Shown here: in pieces, positions 1-11,159 of the stretch | Position numbering within the stretch: the stretch's first letter is position 1 | How the letters are laid out: each line of letters begins with the position of its first letter | DNA from: Isoetes taiwanensis | Taxonomy: Eukaryota; Streptophyta; Lycopodiopsida; Isoetales; Isoetaceae | Direction of reading: 5' to 3' | NCBI GenBank assembly: GCA_021234155.1 | Contig: JAJEKV010000079.1 | Coordinates: 737,395-801,394 of the forward strand | Length of the DNA: 64,000 bases | Notes under the pieces: model-generated | The model's input: the letters and a program-made list of their open reading frames with translations, nothing else | Database searches by the model: none | What the model was told of the DNA's origin: nothing | Translations under genes and position numbers: made by a program

Positions 1-238
1 CGTATATTGTAATTTACAAGCATGATTGGCCAAGTAGACCATGAGGCAACCCATTGTGAAAAAGGATTAAAACCATCCGTCGCAAGACCAAGTGAACGTG
101 TTCTAGTTTCCTTTTCAAATTCGCCATCTTTCATGAATAAATCTCCAAGCCTCGAGAATCTGCAGGAATGCGCATGACTCAAATCAATCCATGATTAGTC
201 GTGATGCCATCCCATTAAGGTAGCATTTTCCTTTATTC

Positions 239-790
239 GAATATGTAACACAACAACAGGAGGTTCCAGAGGGATTTGATATGAATACATAAATTACTAT
301 CCCGGAGGCCATAGACCATACCCTGAAAGCATTTGAATAAGTTATTATTGAAAAAAAAAACCCATAGATTCATAGAAAAAAAAAGCACGTAGTTTTCTGC
401 ATGGTAGCATTAGTTAAAGCATTCTTATGAAGATATTGAATTATTTTGGTAGAGGTTCGTATCTCAAAATCTGAAACCTTGAGCGAACCCGTATAGAGAG
501 GAGTCTCAGTATTTCATATTCCAAAACCTTAGATGAACCTGTATTCCATGTTTCAAAATCATAGGCATCCCCAGTTATAAATGACCATAATCGAAACAGG
601 AGGCACCCAGAGGCTCCAACATACAACTGGGGCCATACGATGGCCGATCCGACGATTGAGGTAGTCGTGGTGCACCTTTGTTTAGAGGCATCCGTGAGGC
701 TCCAACATACAATCTAGGCCATATGATGGACAGATCCGACGATTGAGGTAGTCCAGGGTGCACCTCGTTAGAATATGTAGCAATTATAGG
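239..790. repeat. Dispersed repeat family R1, copy 1
   Basis: This roughly 550-bp block matches 25,449-25,901 along its whole length, with differences. Shared landmarks in order are AATATGTA(G/A)CACAA at the start, GGGATTTGATATG, a short A-tract, GAGTTATTTTGGTAGAGGTTCG-type text, GAGGCTCCAACATACA, and GTCCAGGGTGCACCTCGTT before a second AATATGT(A/G)GCA. The AATATGT motif therefore stands at both ends in direct orientation. No coding potential was seen. It is a short interspersed, probably non-autonomous element; its class is unknown. Confidence 0.7.
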
Positions 791-1444
791 AAAATAGTGC
801 AATACCTTGCGTGGGACGGTAGAGCCTTGGACATCGCTATGATACTTTGATTTATGGCATTTAGGGCATTTTACCATGTCTTTAGTGCCCTTGTAAAACA
901 AGGTACACTCATTTAGATATACATGAATCCTTTCATACTCAAAACCAAGTGCCTTTATCGGTTTTCGAGTTTCGTCACGACTAGAAGGAACCTCATTGCC
1001 AAAAGGCAATATTTTGTTGATAAATCTGCTTGCAAAAAGGTGTCGTAAAGTTAAGATTGATGTACAAAATAAGAGATCATATAGATTGCAAACAAAAATA
1101 GGAGTTATAGGGGGAGAGACAAACCTCAATATTGCATCCATTGCCACGTTTGATATCTTATATTGTCCTTATAAGTTGAGAATACATATATTGAATGTCA
1201 ATCTCGATATGTTGCAACCCTCATATAATTTTGTTTTAGCATCATGGATTATATGCTCATCGAAATATTGAGTTGGATCTACCTCGAATGCTATCCCATC
1301 ATCTTCAAAGTCATTCGTATGTTGTGCCCCTACCTCATTATCAATATCTTCCATGAGACATTCAAATTGTGCATTCTCATATAGCAAATTGCGACTCATC
1401 TCATCATAACCATCATTATTTGTTTGTTCCAATCCTAGCGACAT
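575..1444 (-). pseudogene. CACTA (En/Spm) TNP2-type transposase, N-terminal half, broken
   Basis: Read on the minus strand, 1,444-1,169 encodes an acidic stretch ending in DAKTKLYEGCNISRLTF, which matches the region before the TNP2 domain of plant CACTA transposases. In the same frame a TAA follows LNL and the protein goes on as GQYKISNVAMDAIL, so this is a nonsense mutation. After a probable intron (GTTTGTCTC donor near 1,125) the frame 1,050-830 carries LGFEYERIHVYLNECTLFYKG, the CPKCHKSKY zinc-binding pair and VPRKVLHYFPI, all TNP2 landmarks. The DDE part is missing or lies left of the window. The likely N-terminal exon of the same element lies at 7,432-7,830, beyond the copia insertion. 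Confidence 0.75.
600..765. repeat. Tandem duplication inside repeat R1
   Basis: Two units of about 79 bp (600-677 and 686-765) share GAGGCTCCAACATACAA, GATCCGACGATTGAGGTAG and a terminal TGCACCT. The second copy of the family at 25,800 has only one such unit, so the duplication is specific to this copy. Confidence 0.8.
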
Positions 1445-2001
1445 CGGATTTTCTCGCCTAGCTTTTCCATATCTTGAAGATGGAATCTTGACATGGGAGG
1501 GGCTTCTTCAACCTACGTCATAATAGGAATTTGTGATAAACAAAAATAATAAGCTAAACATTTAACTAAATCCATTTCTTACAAAAAAGGATGCTTAGAT
1601 TGGAACTTGCAACTTACTTGAATAACATTTTCTAGTGTAAAGTATACGAGTCCATGACAAATGCGCCCTACAATTTTATAAACAATAATGGTGAAACAAA
1701 CATAATATGCATTTCAACATACTTTGAAATGATAGATATTAATTAATATAGAAAATGGTCGTACATTGATGGCAATTCATAGTCCAAAATCAACTCATCA
1801 CCCGCTTTGAGTGTTTTATGGCCATTACCGACAAAATGCTTAGATGCCTTAGCCATGAACTCCTCATGATCATTACTCCTTTTCTCAAATATATACAATT
1901 AATTAAGTCTTTATTAACGCCACAACTATTTGTCAACTCGCTATATTGCCATGTTCTTCAACACGACCATCAATAAAGGTTCTCTTATCCTCGCTTCTGA
2001 T
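1445..2001 (-). other. CACTA flank, coding-like patch of unknown nature
   Basis: This stretch lies between the transposase fragment and the copia insertion. On the minus strand 1,880-1,760 reads NDHEEFMAKASKHFVGNGHK followed by TLKAGDELILDYELPSMYD, with plausible splice signals on both sides. The GDELILDYE string recalls the end of a SET domain, but nothing else supports that. The remainder is AT-rich and unassigned. Confidence 0.25.
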
Positions 2002-2006
2002 CCAAC

Positions 2007-2614
2007 CGAAAGAATCTAATAGAGTATTCAAGTTTACAACTAACACACAAGTTATGCAATCTTAGTAACCATAGATGTCATTAGCATACAACTTGAATAA
2101 CTTGAAATAATCACACAAGGCCATATATAAGTAATATTTTAACCATTGAACATTTACTATTCAAATGGTTATGATCGATCATGTTCTTGTAGCTTGCATT
2201 GTCTCCTTGAAATGGCCAGGGCATGGTCCATTATACTTGAAGCATCCACAGTTACATAGCCTTTTACAAGTTCTATTTCATTTATTTTTGGTCGATCCGT
2301 GACTGTGTCTTTGAACCGACCGGGTTCCAAGCTCAGTTCCCTCCTTGGCACCTTCAATCAACCCAGTGCACGTCATAAACTTCTAATTTAAATTCAACCT
2401 TCTACAATAGTATCGTGCTGGATATTCTTAGAACCAACATTGAACCTTAATAATATAATGTCAAGCCCCAAGGTTCAATATCATTTAAGTCCAAGTTCCC
2501 TTGTGTATGTTTTGCTTCATCCGTCATCCCCCCAATCGTGAATCTCAAGTTATGTGCTAGCCCTCGATTATGCAATGATGCCACAAGTTTTGATATACAT
2601 GATAATATTCATCA
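2007..2614 (-). repeat. 3' LTR of the minus-strand copia element
   Basis: It is 608 bp long and aligns with 6,431-7,032 from GAAAGAATCTAATAGAGTA to GATAATATTCATCA. The terminal TG on the plus strand has become CG. Just inside, on the minus strand, ATGAAGGGAGAA (2,615-2,626) is the polypurine tract. Confidence 0.93.
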
Positions 2615-2639
2615 TTCTCCCTTCATGTAATATCTAGAA

Positions 2640-3308
2640 TTTGCATTTGTTTCTTAGTTCAAGAAACCTATTCTCAGATAATACCTTGGTTAGTATATCT
2701 GCTAATTGAGTTGTTGTATTAACATATATCAATCTGACCTAGCCCTTTTCAACTGCCTCCCTAATGAAATGCATTTCCGATTCTATATGCTTAGTTCTTT
2801 CATGGAACACGTGATCCTTTTGACATTGCAATGCGGTTGGTAATGCTTTGTCACATAGCATAATTGAAGGATGAGGTTGTTCATATCCCAATTTCACATA
2901 TCCCTTTTCCCCATATCAACTCTTTTTGCACATAGAGTAGTTTTTTAACATATTCAAATTTCAAGACTTGACATTGCAATAGCACTTTGTTTTTTTGCAT
3001 TTCGAGACAATTGGAGCACCACTTAGAAATATGAGATATCCTGATGTGGACTTCCTCTTGTCGAGATCTCCATCCCAATCAGCATCACAGTATGCTTTCA
3101 AATATAGATCTTCTGTAGACTATGTTATACCTTCATTCATTGTCCCTTTTAAATATCTCAAGCCTCTTTTTGCAGTTGTCCAATGATCCTTGCCAAGGAC
3201 ATGATTGTATCTACTCAACATATTGACAATATGTGCAATATCAGGTCCAGTACAGTTGGCCACATATGATGAACAGCCAACTAGTGAGCTATAAGGAGTT
3301 TGTTTCAT
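2640..3308 (-). pseudogene. copia RNase H domain remnant
   Basis: On the minus strand 3,308-3,120 encodes MKQTPYSSLVGCSSYVANC followed by RPDIAHIVNMLSRY-like text, the linker between reverse transcriptase and RNase H. Downstream at 2,810-2,640 come HVFHERTKHIES, HFIREAVEKG, a stop, and QLADILTKVLSENRF, which is the conserved RNase H C-terminus of plant copia elements. Frameshifts separate the pieces. The domain would remove the RNA strand during reverse transcription; it is no longer translatable here. Confidence 0.85.
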
Positions 3309-3399
3309 TTCTTCTCGTTCAGTCTCACTTTATGGATATATTTCTTCTGACAATTTGTGTCCTGGTGCTGCTGGAGTTCTGCTAGTATTGCATCCTTGC

Positions 3400-4050
3400 A
3401 TCCCAAATTTTATTAGCATGCCTTCAACCTATCCTTTCTGTGTCAGAGTTATGCTTTTGTTGATCCCGTCTCTTTTAACTTCAATGCCAAGGAATTTAGT
3501 CAGCTCACCTAAGTCAGGCATTTGAAATCTTCTGTTCAAGAGACTTTTGCAATGTTCTAAGCATTTTGTGCCCTTTTCTATCATTATATTGTCATCAACA
3601 TAAAGGGCTATGATACATCATTCATCACCTCTTTACATTTATACAAATTCCCATCATTTTTTAGAATATGAATCCTTGTTCTATTAAATATCCATCCATG
3701 CATTTGTACTATTCTCTTGATGATTGCTTAAGGCCATAAACATCCCTCTTTAACTTCAAAACTTTGTCATTTCCCTGTTCAAACCCAGGTGATTGCCTCA
3801 TAAAGATTTCTTCTTCAAGTTTGGTATTCAAAAAAGAAGTATTGACATCCATGTGATGGATTTCAAGATCACAATTATTAGCTATGGCCAGAAGCATCCT
3901 TAAACTGTTTAGTTTGACCAGAGGTGAAAAAGTCTCCTCATAATCTTGACCTTTTCTTTGTGAGAATCCTTGTGCAACCAACCTAGCCTTGTATCTAGGT
4001 GTCTTCCCATCTGGCCCTGTTTTGATCTTAAATAACCACTTGCTACCCAC
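3400..4050 (-). pseudogene. copia reverse transcriptase remnant
   Basis: The 4,050-3,709 frame gives GSKWLFKIKTGPDGKTPRYK, ARLVAQGFSQRKGQDYEETF, IHHMDVNTSFLNTKLEEEIF and LKRDVYGLKQSSRE, the N-terminal and finger motifs of copia reverse transcriptase. The YVDD region near 3,600 is present but frameshifted (YIALYVDDNIM-like on the minus strand). Upstream, near 4,100-4,135, a short tract interrupts the integrase-RT linker and resembles a LINE 3' tail. Confidence 0.9.
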
Positions 4051-4421
4051 TATGCTTTTATTCTCAGGTCTGTCTATAAGCTCAAAAGTATTTGTTCTTT
4101 CTTCGTGGACGTTAAAAAAATTATTCTATTCTATTCATGTGAAGTGAGAACATCATCATAGCATTTAGGAACTTTAGGATCCAAGTGCATTAAAATCTCA
4201 AATACATTATTTAACTCAATCTCTTTTTCATGAATTCTTCTACTCTTACCTTTTTCATCTCGGCCCATGGAGATTTGGATCAATGGTTGTCCCTTCCCGC
4301 AACTTTTGAATTTCGTAAGTCTCCTTCTCTTGGGTACTTTTTGATTACATTTGGTTATATGCTTGCTGAATCACTTGCTTTAGACCTCACTTCTTGTTCT
4401 TGTTGTTGAGCGTCTTCATTA

Positions 4422-5323
4422 TCATATGTTAATGTAGCCATCATCTGTATCATTGCATGCATCAAACTTATTGGTAATTTTACTTGAATCATCATATTCA
4501 ATTTCAATCTGCTTGGTTTCAACAGCTTTATCGGTTGTGTTAATATTAGGCGGAACCTTGTAAGACTGATTTTCGTCAAAAATGGCATCCCTGCTTATGA
4601 CAATGCTCCTCTTACTAGGATCATACAATCTGTATGCCTTTGACTGTCCATCATATCCAACCATGTAAGTAATAAGTGATTTGTCATCAAGTTTTTTCTT
4701 TAGCTCATCTGGAGCATGTACAAATGTCAGGCAGCCATATGCCCTTAATTTATGATATTCAAGGGTCCTTTTAAAACATAGCATTTCAGGAATAGCACCT
4801 TGTGTACTTATAGATGGCAAGATATTTTGGACAAGCACAGTGCTTTTTACTGCTTCTTCCCAAAGGAAATTTGGTAAGCCTGAGAATTTGAGCATGCTCC
4901 TTACTGCATTTAAAATAGTTCTATTTTTTTCTTTCAGCAATTCCATTTTATTGGGGGGAGTATCTGCATGTGAGTTGCCTTTTGATTCCCTTTCTCTTGC
5001 AGTATTGCTTAAACTCACTTGTGAGGAATTCTCCTCCTCTGTCAGAACGTAGGCATTTGACCCTTCTCCCTGTTTCAGTTTCAACCTCATTAACATACTA
5101 TTGGAAAGTCTCAAATGTAGCATCCTTAGTCTTCAAACAGTACACTTTGGTTTTCCTACTAAAATCATCTATCAGTGTCATGAAATATCTTTTTCCAGAC
5201 AGACTAGTTATATTCAATAGTCCACACGGATCAGTGTGAACCAAATCAAGAATTCCCTTAGCCTTTTTGTATGATTTTCTGAATGGCAACCTGCTGTGCT
5301 TTCCAAGAATGCTCCTGCACAAT
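4422..5323 (-). pseudogene. copia integrase remnant
   Basis: The frame 5,322-5,098 carries LDLVHTDPCGLLNITSLSGK and YFMTLIDDFSRKTKVY with the first catalytic Asp, and 5,123-4,422 continues with NRTILNAVRSMLKFSGLPNF, LWEEAVKSTVLVQNILPS and YGCLTFVHAPDE, the usual post-DDE copia text. A frame change near 5,110 breaks the catalytic core. The zinc-binding HHCC motif, seen as TWHKRLCHVNIKIVELLVEKGL, precedes it at about 5,430-5,350. Confidence 0.9.
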
Positions 5324-5347
5324 ACCTTGCATGCTTGTCTTTTTCAG

Positions 5348-6400
5348 CTATATCAAACCCTTCTCAACTAGCAATTCAACAATTTTAATATTAACATGAC
5401 ACAACCTTTTATGCCATGTCTTAGTAGTTCGACAACTTACATGATTGATAGTGGGTATGAAATGATTATAGTCATTCTTGACTTTGCTTAAAGAAAGTAC
5501 TTCAGACATACTTACCTCATCGTTATCATCTTCTTCCTCTTCTTCAGTATGAGGATCTCGTGCAAGACTTAGTGTTGGATTGCCTCTGGCTGCACCCCTT
5601 TCTCTGTTTCTATATTCCCTTTGATTCTTGTCCATTCCTTTCCCTTTTGCAAGTTGTCCCTTGGGACTTGGACAGTTTGAAGCTAGGTGCCCCTTCCCTT
5701 CACAATTATAGCAGATAATATCTTGTTCTATTTTGGACAATCTGTCTTGAGGTGTCCAAAGCTGTCACAAATGTAGCAGGGTCCTATTTTCTTTCCTCCA
5801 TTGAAATTATTGTTCCTTCTTGATTTATACTTGCCAGCAAATAAGACTTCAATATTGTCATCATTGTCATCACCTAGTTTCCCTTGTTCAAATTCAATCC
5901 TTAATATTTTGATAGCATGCTCTTTTGCCTTAGCTACATTCCTTAGAAGCGTGGCAAGGTGAGCATTAGTGAGACTGCCCTAGATATTGCTAGTAGCTGC
6001 GATACTCCTCATTAAGAACAACCCCGCCTCCTTCCAAATCATAGCAATAATGGAGTCAATGTCCACATTTCCTTTGGAGTCATACCTCTAAGTTTCAGTT
6101 TTATAGTTGTACCAATTTTAGAGCAAGTGATTGTCTGAGCTTCCATTATTTTCATGGTTTCATCTGCAGCAAAGTATGTTGTTGTTGTGTCAGCAACAAT
6201 TCTTCTTATAGCACTACCTGCACCTCCACATCTTTTTAAGGATTCTTCAGCTTTTGTGCCGGAGCTACATCCCCCTGCACTTACCGTCTATAATTTTTCA
6301 AATTCTAGCACTTGTCTAATGCCTTGCTTCCAAATCTGAAAGCCTCCTTCACCCTTGAATACTTCTATAGAATTTAAGAGATTAGCACCAAATCTAGTAG
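5348..6400 (-). pseudogene. copia gag remnant with two CCHC zinc knuckles
   Basis: Two adjacent zinc knuckles are visible on the minus strand: CYICDSFGHLKTDC (about 5,785-5,742) and CYNCEGKGHLASNC (about 5,715-5,674), each CX2CX4HX4C. They bind the element RNA in the capsid. Upstream to 6,400 the UBN2-like gag body is spread over several frames (for example VAKAKEHAIKILRIEFEQGK). The part between the knuckles and the integrase zinc finger is short, and no aspartic protease DSGA motif was found, so a piece seems lost. Confidence 0.8.
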
Positions 6401-6411
6401 ACATTGTGCAA

Positions 6412-6430
6412 CCTCAGCTCACGATACCAA
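6412..6430 (-). promoter_or_regulatory. Primer binding site of the copia element
   Basis: Directly inside the 5' LTR the minus strand reads TTGGTATCGTGAGCTGAG. The first eight bases agree with the TGGTATCAGAGC site that plant copia elements use to pair with the 3' end of initiator tRNA-Met. Confidence 0.8.
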
Positions 6431-7032
6431 TGAAAGAATCTAATAGAGTAACTAACACCAAGTTATGCAATCTTAGGAATCATAGAGGTCATTAGCATAC
6501 AACTTGAATAACTTGAAATAATCACACAAGCATATATAAGTAATATTTTAACCATTGAACATTCACTATTCAAATGGTTATGATCGAATTACTATAGAAG
6601 TTGCATTGTCTCCTTGAACAGCCCAGGTACGATCCAATTATACTTGAATCATCCACTTCTACAGTTACATAGCCTTTTACAAGTTCTATTTCATTTATTT
6701 TGGTCGATACGGCCGCTGTGCCGGACCGACTAGTTCCAAGATCGGTTCCCTCCTTGGCACCTTCAATCAACCCAGTGCACGTCATAAACTTCTAATTTAA
6801 ATTCAACCTTCTACAATAGTATCGTGCTGGATATTCTTAGAACAAACATGCAATATAACCATTGAACCTTAATAATATAATGTCTAAGCCCCAAGGTTCA
6901 ATATCATTTAAGTCCAGGTTCCCTTGTATATGTTTTTCTTCATCGACATCCTGCAAACAAAATCTCAAGTTATATGCTAGCACGATTATGCAATGTCGCT
7001 ACAAGTTCTGATATACATGATAATATTCATCA
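6431..7032 (-). repeat. 5' LTR of the minus-strand copia element
   Basis: It is 602 bp long and bounded by TG and CA. It differs from the partner LTR by substitutions and small indels, for example an extra GCAATATAACCATT-like stretch near 6,860. Confidence 0.93.
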
Positions 7033-7037
7033 CCAAC

Positions 7038-7431
7038 CTCATCTCCATGGTTCACGCATTGCTATTGCAGCCATAAACCATCATGCGAAACGAATAATTA
7101 GTGCCTGCCACTCTAATGCATTATATTCTGAGCCTCCATAGATCATCAAAGGAATAACTGTACCGAAGCGAACTTAAACATCTTGGGCAATGAATAACCC
7201 TCTTCCAGCATCAGGCATTGTTGGCTATTTTATTATATATCGACTGAATTCCCTCATCTAAACTCGGTAATTGACCATTAAACAAACCCATGCTTTATTA
7301 ATTTCTCAACCTATAATATAGTTTCTACTTTTACTAACAACATCCATATGCAAGTTCTTATGGGTCATATAACGAGAGTTACTCTGTACAGAACCTATCT
7401 CATCATCTGTTAGAATACCAATAGATATCTT
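7038..7431 (-). other. CACTA interior, no readable frame
   Basis: It continues the CACTA element on the far side of the copia TSD. No convincing open frame or RNA was seen; AT-rich with many stops. Confidence 0.4.
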
Positions 7432-7830
7432 TTATAATGCAAACAACAAGTAATATGCATATTCTAATGGTTCGTGTAGAACTAGTAGAATTACTAACTT
7501 TGTCCTTACAGGAGCCGAATTGTAAGGTATACCAAAACGACTATAAAAGGTTTCAAGAGCTTTCCAATAGGTACCAAATGACTTAAGATGCTGCTCAATC
7601 GTCGTAGGCAATTGACTATATTGGCCCACACAAGATGCACACCAGCATAGTTCAAACTCATCAGCATGATGTCCTGTGGGAGCTCGTGATATTGCACTAG
7701 GATCTAGCATACCTGCATCAACAAGCTCTTTCAATTCTTTTCTCCTAATGGTTGTAGGCAAATCAGCAAATAGGTCGTCCATGGTGCCTAAGAGAGAAGT
7801 TGAATGCCTCAAGTGCTTATAAGCACTCAA
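7432..7830 (-). pseudogene. CACTA transposase-associated domain (N-terminal exon)
   Basis: The 132-residue minus-strand frame contains MDDLFADLPTTIRRKELKEL, then FELCWCASCVGQYSQLPTTI and EQHLKSFGTYWKAL. The spacing C-X-C-X2-C followed by an HL..G..Y..W pattern matches the transposase-associated domain at the start of plant CACTA TNP2 proteins. The CACTA core at 1,444-575 lies downstream on the same strand, with the copia element between them, so both are likely halves of one transposon. This is inferred from order and orientation. Confidence 0.55.
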
Positions 7831-7871
7831 ATGGGCACCTAGGAGAAGAACTCAAATGGGCTCAACTGTTT

Positions 7872-8029
7872 GTACCGCGTTACAAAATATTAACATTTGT
7901 CACAAGTTACAAATAGCACTTGTAATGCATTACAATTTTTAATGGTTGTCACACGTTACAAATTCCCATTACAAAATAAACATGTTTGTTACGCGTTACG
8001 AACATGTTCCTACATATTTTAGTAAAATG
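7872..8029. repeat. GTTACAA-rich direct repeat, copy 1
   Basis: About 158 bp that match 9,041-9,209. Both copies contain many GTTACAAAT / TGTAATGCATTACAA motifs, several of them short palindromes such as TTGTAATGCATTACAA. Similar motifs continue to about 8,147. They resemble the subterminal repeats of CACTA elements, which would place a CACTA end here. Confidence 0.65.
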
Positions 8030-8147
8030 TTACAACTATATAACGTGCCACTCGTTACAAAATTTTATGTCTTGTGTCATGTGTGATAAATCTAAAATTG
8101 CATTGCAAATTAATATGCATCACAAATCAATATGTTACAAACCCCCA

Positions 8148-8726
8148 TTAGCCCTTGTAGTAAGAATAGCTCCAGAAGTCATTTCCAAAAGCCTGCGATG
8201 AACTGAATCCACGACCAATGTTGATAGTGTCCAAAAATCCATGAAGTTGGACTACTTCACAAAGAAGAAAGTTAGTTGTTTTCTCGCTGATGATAATGAT
8301 GTTGCAAGGAGTAAAATGAGCCATCTTAGAGAAACGATAAACAATAACTATGATGGCATCATGACCTCGAGATAGTGGCAATTCCAAAATAAAACTCACA
8401 AAAATACTCTTCCAAGATCCATCTAGAATAGGTAGTGGATAAAGAAGACCATGAGGAAGACGTCTCGGAACCTTCGCTTGAAAGTAGATGTCACGAGATT
8501 AAATGTCCAACCATCGGGAAGTCCGACAATAAGCCTAGAGAATCTAAAGCATAAAAGCACCATCTGGAACATATAGAAGTTCATCGCAGAGCAGAAGTCC
8601 ATTTTGAATGTCAAAACGATCATAGTCCGACCACATTTTCTGAGAAGATGATGCTGAGCCAAGATGTGAAAATACATCTTGAGCCAATTGATCTGAAGGT
8701 AGAGATACTCGAAGTGACTCTAACAA
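8148..8726 (-). pseudogene. Ty3/gypsy integrase remnant (minus)
   Basis: The frame 8,726-8,544 contains RFDIQNGLLLCDELLYVPDG, typical of the segment before the HHCC zinc finger of gypsy integrase. The frame 8,399-8,148 begins MSFILELPLSRGHDAIIVIV and goes on YRFSKMAHFTPC and EVVQLHGFLDTI, the first catalytic Asp region. The middle (8,400-8,540) is frameshifted and the third catalytic residue is beyond the break at 8,148. Confidence 0.85.
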
Positions 8727-8799
8727 AGATGTATCATGAGGCCTCTTAAATAAAGTGATGGCAATAAGCTAGAACTGATCAGGCCCTAAAATAACCTGT

Positions 8800-9040
8800 G
8801 ATTGCTGATCAAATGCGAGATTTTTCAACTTAGGCTCAAGGTAGGAATGTCGAGACAAGGCATCGAGCTTAAAACGGAGAAGTCCAGTTTGGTACTTAAT
8901 CAAGAAATCAATGCGAAATAATTCTTGAGTATGCCATCGAACCTTGACAGTTGAGCACTTGAGCAGATTAAAAATATTTTAGATTTTGATGATCAATATA
9001 GACTGTGACCTTATGAGGGGATCCTTTCAAAAAACATTTT
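8800..9040 (-). pseudogene. Ty3/gypsy RNase H C-terminus (minus)
   Basis: On the minus strand 9,025-8,970 reads GSPHKVTVYIDHQNLKYF, the conserved end of gypsy RNase H. After frame changes, 8,900-8,850 gives FKLDALSRHSYLEPK, equivalent to the ADALSRR motif. It directly precedes the integrase fragment on the same strand, so both come from one element. Confidence 0.8.
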
Positions 9041-9209
9041 GTAACGCGGTATAAAATATTAACATCTGCCACAAGTTACAAATAACACTTGTAATGCATT
9101 ACAAATTTTAATGGTTGTCACACGTTACAAATTTCATTTGTAACCCATCACAAAATAAACATGTTTGTTATGCATTACAAGCGTGTTCCCTCTGATTTTA
9201 GCAAAATGG
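9041..9209. repeat. GTTACAA-rich direct repeat, copy 2
   Basis: About 169 bp that match 7,872-8,029, including TAAAATATTAACAT, CACAAGTTACAAATA and ATAAACATGTTTGTTA. It abuts the gypsy RNase H fragment on the left and the plus-strand gypsy fragment on the right. Confidence 0.75.
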
Positions 9210-10367
9210 CAAGACAAGCGACTAGTTATGTGGTGCATAAAGCTATTCTTTATAAGAAGACTATGGAAGGCCTCTTGTTGAGTTGTGCCACTAGTCAGTT
9301 TGTTACAGCAAGCACATGATTGTTAGGGGCATTTTGCAACTACAACATCTAGGAATATCCTTTATTGGGGGTATTATTGGCCAGCTCTTTACAAAGATAC
9401 TAGAGACTTTGTGACCAAATGTGAAAAGTGTCAGAGGCACAAGCAATTTACAGGCCATAATAATATGCCATTCCATCCTATTTTGAGCGTTGGTCTATTT
9501 TATATGTGGGAATTGGATTACATTGGGCCTATGAACCCTCCATCTTCTAAAGGTCATAAGTATATCTTGGCAGCCACATGCATGTTTACGAAGTGGGTAG
9601 AAGCAAAGCATGTTACAGAAAGTACCACAATAAGCTTTCTTTATCACAATTTGATTTCTTGGTTTGGTGTTTCAACCATTCTTTTGTCTGATCAGGGAAC
9701 TCATTTCATGCGGTTAACAAAAAGATTGGTGTTCAGCGTGTGCAAGCTTACATTTTATTATCCATAAAGAAATGGGTAAAATTTGAGTCTATTAACAAAA
9801 TTCTAAAATTCATCTTGGCTAAAACAATGAAGGATAATCAAAGAAATTGGCATGAAGCTTTGGTAGTGCCATTATAGAGTTTTAGGTGTACTTACAAGTT
9901 GGCTATATGATTTACACCATTTAAATTGGTTTATGGAGTGCAAGCTGTAATGCCTATTCATTTGAACATTCCTTTGTGTTCATTTGTGGAGCTACCTTAT
10001 TATGAGAATTTATGAGAAGTTCCATCTCCAAATCAAGTGCATAATATGATAGATGATTTGCTTTGCAATTGCAAGAGATGAGACAAGAAACAACAGACTT
10101 GAATATGAGGCATAAACAAAAAGTAAAGCTGATCAAAGATAAGTTACTGGGTTGTCAATCCATTGGAGGAAGGGCAATTGGTTTTGTCTTGGGACCACTA
10201 AAAAGCATCTATCTAAATTTCAAAGCCCATGGGAAGGCCCATTTCTGATTGATAAAGAGGTACCAGGTGGGGCTTTCTACTTGATGACTCCAGAAGGGGA
10301 ATTGTTGCCTAATTCTAGAAATGGCAAGGGCCTCAGGCCTTATTTTGAAAGAGAAGTGCTATTCTAA
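9210..10367 (+). pseudogene. Second Ty3/gypsy integrase, 3' part of pol (plus)
   Basis: At 9,300-9,440 the frame shows the integrase zinc finger with GHFATTTSRNILYWGYYWPA and FVTKCEKCQRHKQF. The core follows at 9,480-9,740: LDYIGPMNPPSSKGHKYILA and FTKWVEAKHV, then LLSDQGTHF, giving the first two catalytic Asp residues. After decay near 9,770-10,060, the C-terminal region at 10,152-10,367 reads SPWEGPFLIDKEVPGGAFYL and LRPYFERE, typical of the integrase end. Orientation is opposite to the neighbouring gypsy pieces, so this is a separate element inserted in or beside them. No LTR pair could be identified. Confidence 0.85.
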
Positions 10368-11110
10368 GGGATTCATATTTGGCATAGCTCTAATTATAGG
10401 GGATTGATGAAGAATATTTGGGTTACAATTGATCATTTTTCTGTAAAAATAGAGGGCGCAGTTCAATAATATATGATCTATCCTACATCAATGGATGTAT
10501 TTCAGCCATATGAATGCAAAGAACCATGGTGCAGGTCAAAAGAGCTCTGGAACTCAAGATATTAGCTTTCAAAGTTTGTCATAGTTACAGAGGCTATGTT
10601 TCATCACAGTTGGACCAATTTGCTTTATACCAGTTATTTGGGATTTTTTAGGAGGTTATATTGCTTTTCTAAACATCCATGTAATTGCGTCATTTGGGGA
10701 CATGTCCCAAGGACCATACTAGTTTATTTTGTTGTGGGTTCTCATACCACGGAGTGTACATTTTCCACCATTCTTTGGGGTGGTATAGGAGGCCGTATAC
10801 ATGGTTGTAGATGAGAGGTATATACACATGTATGTACATACATGCGAGGGGTGGAAGAGATATGCATTATGCATTGTGTACATGGGGATCTATTGTGAGA
10901 TGAGAGTGTAATCCGAGTAGGGGAAGAAAAATGGAGGCGGTGTATGAAAGAGGGGGTTATCTTGATCTAGCTATGGAGATTATGAGTCTTTATGGTGTGC
11001 ATTACATAGATCTAGCAGATTGAAGCTTGGATTATTGGTTTTGCGTCCTTCTTGCAAGGTTGGAGTTTAGGCTCTAACAGTGGGCAAGAAGTGGTGCTAT
11101 GGTGAAAGCA
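10368..11110. other. Downstream of plus-strand gypsy pol, probable 3' end region
   Basis: No gene is seen. The stretch is expected to hold the 3' untranslated part and perhaps an LTR of the element at 9,210-10,367, but no second LTR is in the window for comparison. An alternating TATACACATGTATGTACATACA-like patch lies at 10,820-10,845. Confidence 0.3.
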
Positions 11111-11159
11111 TTTAAGATAATGAAATCAGTTTCTGATTCCACGCTCCATTCAGATGGCG

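Larger units (their letters stand above)
2007..7032 (-). mobile_element. Complete Ty1/copia LTR retrotransposon, coding region decayed
   Basis: The element is 5,026 bp long, in minus orientation, bounded by two LTRs (2,007-2,614 and 6,431-7,032). The 5-bp direct repeat CCAAC flanks it exactly (2,002-2,006 and 7,033-7,037), so insertion and boundaries are secure. On the minus strand the order is 5' LTR, tRNA-Met-type primer site, gag with two zinc knuckles, integrase, reverse transcriptase, RNase H, polypurine tract, 3' LTR, which is copia order. Several frameshifts and stops make it inactive. It sits inside a CACTA element, whose pieces lie at 575-1,444 and 7,432-7,830. LTR differences are numerous, so the insertion is old. 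Confidence 0.93.

Noticed and set aside
1760-1880. Possible SET-domain end (GDELILDYE)
   Set aside because: Only one short string fits and no other SET motif is near; kept as an unassigned patch.
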